A stretch of DNA of 64,000 nucleotides, taken from assembly GCA_036172665.1 (NCBI GenBank), contig CM069877.1, forward strand, positions 11,614,501-11,678,500. Reading direction: 5' to 3'. The translations under genes were made by a program, and so were the position numbers. Each line of letters begins with the position of its first letter. The first letter of the stretch is position 1. Shown here piece after piece: positions 55,941 through 64,000 of the stretch. The DNA comes from Prosopocoilus inquinatus (taxonomy: Eukaryota > Arthropoda > Insecta > Coleoptera > Lucanidae). The notes beneath the pieces were generated by a model that saw nothing but the letters and a program-made list of their open reading frames with translations, was not told the origin of the DNA and ran no database searches.

Positions 55941-56776
55941 GTTACATAAACCACACGAACGGCTGCTTTAACGTGATGCTTACAATCCCTCTGTATATTG
56001 AACGGAGACAGACAGATGTGAGAGAAGACTAACGATGCTGGTGAGTTGTTTGACGTACAATATCTCTGATTTATATGCAAATACGTTATTATTAATGTTA
56101 TTGCTAAATGTTTAATAACAATGAAAAGCGCGCCTACAATTGTTACGTCAATGAAAAGTTTGCCTGATGTCATCAGATGAGCGAATCCACGAAAAAGGAT
56201 GATACCGATTTGAAACGATGAATTAATTGTTGTTATAAAAGGCAACAACGTAGCAATATTAATTGTGATTCAGAAGACAATAGAGTAATCAACATTAATT
56301 AATCAAAAAAAGAGAGAGGAAGTGCAAGTGAATTCAGGCAGGAACGATTAATTAAAGGAAAGATACTGTAAAAGAAGAAACTGAAGAGAACAGAAGAAAA
56401 CTGTGTTTAGAAACGCAGACACATTCTTTTGTGAATATGAATACCTAGAGTTGTCCACGAAGTAGTCACCATGTAATAAATTGTGTCTTAGCAACACAGT
56501 AAACGTGTTTTCCTTCGATTATAATCAAATGTCGGATCAAAGTATGTAACTCAATGCCAGGAGACGAAGTGACCGTGAATATCCATACAAATTTCCTAAC
56601 ATTGACCCTAACTAGGCTTACCATACCATGGAAAGTTGTTTAATTTAAAATATAAATGAGACAAAAAATAATTATTATTATAATTTAATTTTTTGCTTCT
56701 GCGAACTGTCGGTACTTTGGGTACCTTATCTATTTGCTTCTTTTTAATAATAAATCATTTTTTGGAAGTGACCTGT
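55941..56776. other. No gene recognised
   Basis: AT-rich DNA; short minus-strand frame at 55859-56248 without motifs. Confidence 0.3.
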
Positions 56777-58522
56777 CCCAGCTAGCAGAGTAACGTGAAA
56801 TGGGCATTATAAAGCCGTCATCTTTGTCACTAAAATGTCGTCATTCTAACATCCAGAAGACGTCTGAGCGACGTCTTAATCACTTTGTAAGTCAAGCCAT
56901 ATAACGTCATGTAGATAACGTATTTTTGATGTTAATTGTGACGTAAATAAACGACATAATGACGTGATAATGACGGCAAAGTAATGTGCTTCGCTCCATC
57001 GTTGCAGCCAAATTTATGTAGGGGGATTTCTTGTTCACAACTACATACAAGTTATTATTCCCCTTCTTAATTTAACAATTCCAATATTAATTTTGGTATA
57101 ATTGGCTTCAGAAATATTCAGAGCATTTATTTACACTTTTTGTTTAGTCCCATGAGTTAAAAAAAAAATTAAAAAGTAAAAGATATGCAGAAGATAAAAA
57201 CGAAGAGTTAAATAAAAAAAATTAAAATCGACAATTAATTGAAATGAAGTCAGAAACGAACAAAAGCCAACTGAACTGAACTCAAGTGAGCTCAACCAAA
57301 CCAAGAAAGAAATTTAATTTTTACAAGATCGAGTAAACCCAACTAAAGGGAACCTAAGCGAGACTAATCACCAGAACTTAGCCCAACACAAGGAAAAGAT
57401 TTAAAAAATATTAAATTTTTTCAAGGTTAAGTCATCTGAAGCGAACCTACATAGGCGAGTCCAGTTCTAGAAAATATGTAAACAATTATTTTTTTAATTA
57501 AAAAGAAACATTAATTTTTTTTAAATATCAAGGTTAGTCCAACCTAACTGAAGTGAATTTCTTTTAATTTTTTTTTAATCGACAAATTTAAAAAAGGAAA
57601 CGATTTAAAAAATATTAGATTTATTCCAAGGTTAAGTCGTTCGAAGCGAACCAACATAGGCGAGTTCACTCCTAGGAAATATGTAAACAATTATTATTTT
57701 TTTTATTAAAAAAAAACATTAAAAATTGTTTTTAAAAAAAAAAGTTTCAAGGTCACTCCAACCTAACTGAAATGAATCTAATATAATAAAAACAAAAAGT
57801 TAAACAAATGAAATTTAAAATCGAGTCAGAAGCGAATCAAAGCCAACTGAACCGAACCCAAGTGAGCTCAACCACACAAGTTTCAAGGTCATTCCAACCT
57901 AACTGAAGTGGATCTAACCCGAGAGAATTTCTTTTTATTTTTTTTTTAAATCGACAAGTTTAAAAAACGTTAGAATTGAAAAGGTCCCTTTTCAGGTCGA
58001 CTAGACGAAAGTGAGCCCAACGCAAGAGAAGAATTAAAAACAAAATTGAAAAGTAAAAGATATGCTGAAAATAAAAACAAAAAGTTAAACAAAAGAAATG
58101 AAAATCGACAGTTAATTAAAATTAAGTAGTCAGAATCGAACCAAAGCCAACTGAACTGAACTCAAGTGAGCTCAGCCACACCAGAAACATTTTAATTTTT
58201 ACAAATTGAACAACGTTGAAATTAATAAACCTTTCAAGGTCAAGTCAATCTAGTAACTAAAGTAAAGCTATGCAAGGCCCATCCACAGAACTCAATCTAA
58301 GTGAGTCCAACCCAAGGAAAAGATTCAAAAAAATATTAAATGTTTTTAAACTAATAATAAACATGGTAACATTTTATCACTTTCTATTGACGTGTTAATA
58401 AAGTCACTTTTACGACGTTATTAATACGTGTCGTACGACGCGTCATATTGACGTCCCTTTCGGGTGAATGACGTAAAATAATTTAAAAATGACGTAATTC
58501 TGACGTCACTCTGCTAGCTGGG
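56777..58522. mobile_element. TIR element, 1.75 kb, with GACGT-rich ends and A-rich core
   Basis: Left end CCCAGCTAGCAGAGTAACGT and right end ACTCTGCTAGCTGGG (complement CCCAGCTAGCAGAGTGACGT) differ at one of 20 bases. Both subterminal 200-bp regions are full of ACGTCA or TGACGT motifs in both orientations, as expected for transposase-binding repeats. Flanks TGACCTGT and TAATCTGT match at six of eight. The interior (about 57130-58340) is an A-rich array with CCAACTGAACTGAACTCAAG. No transposase frame. Superfamily not assigned. Confidence 0.75.
57130..58340. repeat. A-rich array inside the TIR element
   Basis: GAATCAAAGCCAACTGAAC..CCAAGTGAGCTCAACCA recurs at about 57250, 57830 and 58140; AAGGTTAAGTC.TC.GAAGCGAACC at 57423 and 57641; CAAGGTCA.TCCAACCTAACTGAA at 57530, 57750 and 57890. 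It resembles the inverse complement of the 47.5-kb array. Confidence 0.68.
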
Positions 58523-60160
58523 TAATCTGTTTCTCTCCGTCCTTTCCTGTTTCCCACTCCTGTCCCGGTTTAGAGCTTCATGATTATGGCAAGCCTAATC
58601 CTAACCAGACAGCGGATTCGAAAAAGTAAACCGCCTGAGAACAGTTTAAGACAGTGGCAGTGCGACTCGACGCGAGGGTTTAAATAGAAGCGTTAAATGT
58701 TACGCCCGCTCATACGTGATTTTTAATCAATCCATCTAATAACGTCGGAGTAAAAATTGTAGAAGATAATAACAGCTCTTTTTTAAATTGAGAAACAACA
58801 GTATAGTTGATTTGAATTAAATAGAAGCACGACGCGCTTCTGCAGAATACTCTCTCGTGTGAGTCGTGCGTTTCGACAGTCAACCGCGACATTACTGTGA
58901 ATCATGCCATTCTTACGAATGCACTATTTCTCTGGCTTACCGATTGTTCACTACCGCTAGGCCGTTACCCTTTTTCGATTCCACTCTCTGATCATAACGA
59001 ACTGTTTAAGTTCCCTTACTCCTTAGTTCTCATTGACATCTTGTTTGTTAAGGTTAAAAAAAGAAAGAATAAAATTACTCGAGTCCATTATTTACGATTT
59101 TAAAAAGACAGGAAGATTTTGTTAATGTCAAATAAGCCTAGGAGCTCTCTGGAATAGTTCAAAATTATTTTACTTTTTATTAGGGGGGAAATATTTGTGT
59201 TTTAGACTCCGTTTTTTAAATCTCAGAAAAGTAAGTGACTGTTTAGGTCCAACGTCTTATATCAAGTTACCACATTTGCCAGTTTGCCACCTTATGTGTC
59301 ATCGTCTCCTCTGATATCAGTAACTTTAGGATCAACGCCTGATATGACTTTTGTTCATTGTTAGACGGAAAGTTTCATCGCGCTTATCATCATCATCATC
59401 ATCATTGATGTTACCCACTTCAAACAAACGTTACCTAATGAGTTCCTATCTGTTTTCTCCTTTTTTTTTGTAGTAGCTGTAATTATAGAGTATATTAGTA
59501 TTAGTATGCAACTTTCTTTTATTTAATTTGTTTTCAATCAGAAATTTCTTTGGGTGTTTGTTATACAAAAAAAAATTGCAAGAGAAACCTTGATGATGGC
59601 GAAGCTGAAACAATTCATGCAATTTTTAATGTGCACGCTCGATGATTACGTGTTTTGTCGGTGCGATGGACTTTGTATTGATGACGTAGCACAATTTTAA
59701 TTATTTATCTTCCACCTATTCTCCTGATGTAGAAAAACCGTATAAATAAACTAAGTCTTGATGACGTTGCGGTATCTTCCGCGGCGTTATCTGATCGTTC
59801 TCGTTGATATGAAAACGCATTGTCAACACTGCTAGACTTTTTTGACTTTGACAGCAGACTTTCACACTCGGCAAATAAATTTATTGTTGTTATACCAATT
59901 TTTGAAACTGAAAGACAGAGTCAAGTCGACTTAACCAGTAAACATTCGCTATGGTAACCTGTCTCTGTCACTTTGTAACAATTTTTTTTGCAAATTTTTT
60001 GCAAAAATTTTCGTCATATGGCCCTAAAATAAAAAATAAGTTTAAATTTTGTAAATAATAACAAACATTACAGAAATCTCACGTCACGTGATCAACGATA
60101 CTGTCAGTATTGCACGTCATTTACTACCCCCACTCCGTCTCTTTTTTTATTTCTCTAACT
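58523..60160. other. No gene recognised
   Basis: A (TCA)n run at 59388-59405. Several short frames without motifs. Confidence 0.3.
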
Positions 60161-60299
60161 TTAAACCAGAACAACCCCCACAGAGAACTCGTGGAAACTG
60201 AAGCATTTGTATAGAGATCTCGTGGAAGTCGCAGGTATTTGAAGAAAGCGCAGGGCGTGATTTGGGCCGCTCTCCTTTGGGGGCTCGCGGCAGCTAGGG

Positions 60300-60530
60300 A
60301 CTTGAAAATAGTGAAGAAAAATGTTTGGAAAAAATGAAGGAAAATGTTTGAAAAATGTGAAGGAGAATGTTAAAGAAAGCGAAAGAAAATGTTCGAAAAA
60401 ATGATGGAAACGTGAAGGCAGATATTTAGAAAAAATGTGTAGGAAAATGATCCAAAAAGGGAAGGAAAATGTTTGAAAAAAAAGTGTAGGAAACTGTTCG
60501 AAAAAAGGAAAGGAAAATGTTTGGGGTTTA
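60300..60530. repeat. GGAAAATGTTTGAAAAA minisatellite
   Basis: About eight imperfect units of 20-30 bp (GGAAAATGTTTGAAAAAATG type). The 131-codon Phe-rich minus-strand frame is a translation of this repeat. Confidence 0.8.
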
Positions 60531-60540
60531 TCTTTGACGG

Positions 60541-61215
60541 GAACAATTTCGATCAATGCGCCTCCATCTTTAATCGAAAATCCGAACCGACGTCATTCTC
60601 GACATCCGCTCGGTAAGACCTTTCGTTTGACATGCGACAACGCGGGTTCATCTTTGACACGACCATTTTCGATCGTTGCAGCGCCCTCTTGTATTGAAAA
60701 TCCGAACCGACGTGTTTTTCGGTCCCGGCTCGGCGAGACCTTTCTTTCAATATGTGACAATCCGGGTTCATCTGCGACACGATCGATTTCGATGTTTGCA
60801 GCGCCATCTTTGATCGAAAATTCAAACCGACGTTATTATCGACACCCGCTTGGCGAGACCTCTCGTTTGGTATGCGTAAAACCTGAGTTCATCTTCGACA
60901 CGAACAATTTAGATGTTGGAGCGCCATCTTTGATCGAAAATTCGAAACGACACTTTTTTCTGCCCCTGGTCGACAAGACCTTTCGTTTGACATGCGACAA
61001 CCCGGGTTCATCTTTGACACGATCAATTTCGAAGTTTGCAGCGCCATCTTTGACCGTAAATCCGAACCGACGTCCGCTCGGCGATACCTTCCGTTTGATA
61101 TGCGACAACCAAGGTTCATTTTCGACGCGATCGATTTCGAAGTTTGCGGCGCCATCTTGTATCGAAAATTCGAACCGACGCGTTTTTCGGTCCCGTCTCG
61201 GTGAAACCTTTCATC
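60541..61215. repeat. 120-bp tandem repeat, six copies, open in several frames
   Basis: GCGCCATCTTTGATCGAAAA recurs at about 60561, 60681, 60801, 60921, 61041 and 61149 (spacing 120, 120, 120, 120, 108). Because units are multiples of three, frames stay open on both strands (271 codons on +, up to 146 on minus). GC is higher than the flanks. No start context or domain favours one strand, so I treat it as a minisatellite rather than a gene. Confidence 0.82.
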
Positions 61216-61800
61216 ATCCCCCTCATCCCTCCAACAACCACGCTTCACAAAAAGAAAATCACTTCGTCTATCAGAAGAGTCGCCATGTCGGCCGCGCGAA
61301 TTTGAAAAATCGCCGCTCTTTTGTTTCAAGGCCGGGCTCGCTTCTCTAACTTTAAATGATACAGACGTGTGTAAAAAGACAGAAAGAGAGAGACAGAGAG
61401 ACGTGCGTCACCTTAGTGAGTACGCCCCTCTCCTAACGGGTCGGACATTTATTCTGAATCACCCTGTATAACGTTTTCCTACAGAACTATTGATTTAATA
61501 AACAGAAGTAAATAATTTAATTTTTTTTGAGGCAAGAATGATCTTTTTTTTTACTAAAATCCTAAAATGTCGTAAGGTTGATTTAATTCCTATGGGATGT
61601 TCCTATTAATAACGTCGGTAATACTTTGATATGATGACTTTAGGCACAAACTGATCGGCTGTATTATTTGCAACAATAATTTCAAATCTTATCGCAAATA
61701 AACAAATCGAAGTTCAGTACTTTTTAAAACTTGTAACGCGATGTAAGTTGATTTTTTTTTGTTATTTCAAAGTTCAGCGTTTTCCTTAATGTGTATGTGT
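61216..61800. other. No gene recognised
   Basis: GAGAGACAGAGAGACG simple repeat at 61387-61402, otherwise nothing seen. Confidence 0.35.
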
Positions 61801-63700
61801 ATGTGTTTTTTTTTGTAATTTCAAAGTACAGTGTTTTTCCTTGGTGTTTTTTTTTGAGTGTGTGGAGTTTCGTTTAGCGATTGTTTTCTTCCACCAGAAT
61901 CGAGTCTTAATTGCTTTTATTATTATTTTTTGAATAGAAAAATTGCTCGCTTGGTTCTCACGTGTAAATTATTTCGTATTGTTATACTTGTAACCAACAA
62001 TTTTGCATTCACTTTCATAATTTTGAGTTTTAAATTTTGATTTCTTAATTTTTTTTTTTAACTTTATTTCTTGAGCTCCTAAAAAGGTATTTCTAGTGAA
62101 TCTGTTTCTAAAAAATAATTGAATACATATTTCGAAAGTATCTGTTGTCTTTTGTTTTGAGATACAATATTCCCTGCTAGTTAAGTGTTTTTTTTACTCT
62201 TTTTTAATTTCAAGTGAATTTCGTGGTTTCGTTTCAAATTACCTAATTTTATTTGTTTATTTTTAATAACTATTTTTTAATTATCAGAGCCATCTTCTTT
62301 TGTTTTCTTAATGGATCTTTAAAAAGTATTGACGTTTTCACTCGAAACTCTGCCTTATGTTTAATTTTTTTTTATTCAATTTTTTGTTTTTTTTTTACAA
62401 ACTTTATGATTATTTTTTTGTTTTTATTTTATTTTCTTAATTCAAATATTTGTTTTTTTATCAAGTTCGCTGTCAATTTCTTTGACCTAGATCGATCTTT
62501 TCTTTTACTAAATAATTTTTAAGTAGTTATGGCGTTTTCTTTTGAAACCGTTCCTTTCAATTATTTTAGACTGTTTTTTCTTACAAGTTTGCTGTCTATT
62601 TTTAAGCCTGCTGTCTTTCTTTTAACCGCCAGAGCGATCTTCTTGTGTTTTATTAAAGATTTTCAAATAATTATGATGTTTTCTTCTTAAATTCTTCTTT
62701 ATCTTTGAATTTTTTTAGAAAAATTTTGTGCAAATCGTTTTTGATTGCAGTGAGAACCTCGAGCAGCCTCTGGACAGCTGTTTCAGCCCTGCTTGGGGCT
62801 TCTTCAGCAGAAACGTAGCTCGACATTCCCACTGCAGACCAAAAACGACTTGCCCAATTTATTCGCAAATGCGATGTAAATTTTTTTAGGTTAAAATTTC
62901 TTTAGTCAATATTTAATTTTTTTTAACAAGTTTGAGTTTTTCTTAAACCACCAGACTAGAATAGTTATGGTTTTCTTTTGAAGTTCTTCTTTATCTTTTG
63001 ATCAATTTTTTGGACTAAGTTTTCTTTTTATTTAAATATTTGTTTTTTTTTAAACAAGTTTGCCACCTATTTTTTCACTTAGATCATTCTTTTGTTTTAT
63101 TAAGGAATTTTTACGTAGTTATTAGTTATGGCGGTTTTTTGAATTTCTTCTTTATATTTAATTTTTTTAGGTTGTTTTTTTTATTCAATTTTTTGTTTGC
63201 TATCTATTTTTAAGGCCGCTGTCTTTTTTTAACCGCCGAGCTATCTTCTATCGTTTCATTGAAATTTTTTTGAAATAATTATGGCGTTTTCTTTTAAAGT
63301 TCTTCTTTATCTTTCAAATAAATTTTTTGTGTTGTTTTTTTAATGTTTGTTTTTTAACAAGTTTGCTGTCTATTTTTAAGTCTGCTGTCTTTTTTTAACC
63401 ACCATCTGCATGCGTTTGTTTTATTAACGAATTTTGAAATAATTATACGACGTTTTCTTTTGAAGTTCTTTATCTTCATCAATTTTTTTAGTTTAATTTT
63501 TTTGTTCATTTTTTTTAAAGTTTGCTGTGTAAAGTCTGCTGTCTTTTTTTTTAACCACCAGACCGATCGCTTTTGTTTTTTTTTAAATAATAATTTTGAA
63601 GTTCTTAATCTTTCAATTTTTTAGGTTAAGTTTTTTTTTACACAAATTTTTGTTTTTTTTAAGGAGTCCGCTGTCTTTTTTTAACTATCAGGTCAATCTT
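61801..63700. repeat. T-rich tandem array, unit about 155 bp
   Basis: TTATGGCGTTTTCTTTTGAAGTTCTTCTTTATCTTT..ATTTTTTTAG..AACAAGTTTGCTGTCTATTTTTAAG..CTGTCTTTTTTTAACC recurs with ATTATGGCG-like starts near 62527, 62650, 62964, 63125, 63280, 63440 and 63590. A hammerhead unit interrupts it at 62.7-62.9 kb. Confidence 0.75.
62728..62851 (-). ncRNA. Hammerhead ribozyme, family 4, intact core (62767-62813)
   Basis: Minus strand: stem I UUUCUG (62813-62808) with CAGAGG (62772-62767); core CUGAAGA (62807-62801); stem II AGCCC/GGGCU, five pairs, loop CAAGCA; GAA; self-complementary stem III ACAG/CUGU (62781-62774); cleavage triplet GUC with C17 at 62773. Beyond the inner stem come internal loop CUACG/CUG, UCGAG/CUCGA, then UGCAGUG/CACUGCA, mirroring the copy at 23.55 kb. 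Every catalytic base is present. Confidence 0.82.
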
Positions 63701-64000
63701 CTTATGTTTTCGTAATGAATAAATTCTCAATATCTTTTTTGTTTTCATCTTTCAACATTTTACTTACGTTCAAGTTAAGGATGAAAACAATTGCGTATGA
63801 GTTGGCAGGCAGTACAAATAAGTTCATTTTATTATTCCACTGTTTGCGACACTGCAACCGGATTTTGTTTATCAGCAGCGAGGAGATTATAGGTTATATT
63901 CAACGTTTTAATTTGAATTCGTTTAATGATATTGTTACGAATTTAACGTTCCTTTAAATTTATTTAAAAATAAAATACTCAATGAAACTAAAACTAATTT

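Noticed and set aside
60161..60556. 131-codon Phe/Pro-rich minus-strand frame
   Set aside because: It is the translation of the GGAAAATGTTTGAAAAA minisatellite.
1..64000. CRISPR array or bacterial operon
   Set aside because: Introns, insect transposons and the zinc-transporter family show animal DNA; the tandem repeats lack the short-repeat, unique-spacer pattern.

Overview
The window is AT-rich animal DNA with long introns, a LIV-1 zinc transporter close to insect fear-of-intimacy, Penelope-like, rosa-type (DD41D), hAT and PIF/Harbinger transposons, and many tandem arrays. It is almost certainly an insect; a beetle is my guess and is not proven. No rRNA, tRNA or CRISPR was recognised.

Layout. 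1-4.3 kb: inverted-repeat elements, a short hammerhead-like hairpin and a frameshifted coding fragment of unknown family. 4.3-14.2 kb: the one confident host gene, a four-exon zinc transporter (foi-like, 663 residues) on the + strand. Its introns hold hAT elements with 8-bp target duplications and several hairpin MITEs. 14.2-20 kb: nested MITEs and hAT elements, one with a relic of the hAT dimerisation domain. About 19.93-20.17 kb: a GC-richer stretch that looks like the promoter and first exon of another + strand gene, whose later exons I could not find. 21.9-24.4 kb: a 2.5-kb hAT-like element containing an A-rich repeat array and two hammerhead motifs. 25.1-28.5 kb: T-rich tandem arrays, the last 1.2 kb with four hammerhead cores on the minus strand. 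30.9-36.1 kb: other T-rich arrays interrupted by two head-to-head Penelope-like copies that form a 0.9-kb-arm palindrome. 43.27-45.21 kb: a nearly intact DD41D mariner-type element. 46-61 kb: tandem arrays, foldback elements and a 1.75-kb TIR element around A-rich repeats. 61.8-63.9 kb: a further T-rich array with the best-preserved hammerhead ribozyme of the window.

The recurring theme is self-cleaving RNA. At least four sequence families carry the hammerhead core (CUGANGA, stem II, GAAA, a short self-complementary stem III and a matching stem I). One is at the 3' ends of the Penelope-like copies, two are in small inverted-repeat elements, and one is a dispersed repeat unit that is tandemly arrayed at 27.3-28.5 kb. 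Hammerheads in Penelope-like elements and in tandem retrozymes of animals are established. The particular families here, and their placement inside hAT elements and satellite-like arrays, may be undescribed. All structures were folded by eye; none has been tested by search or experiment.
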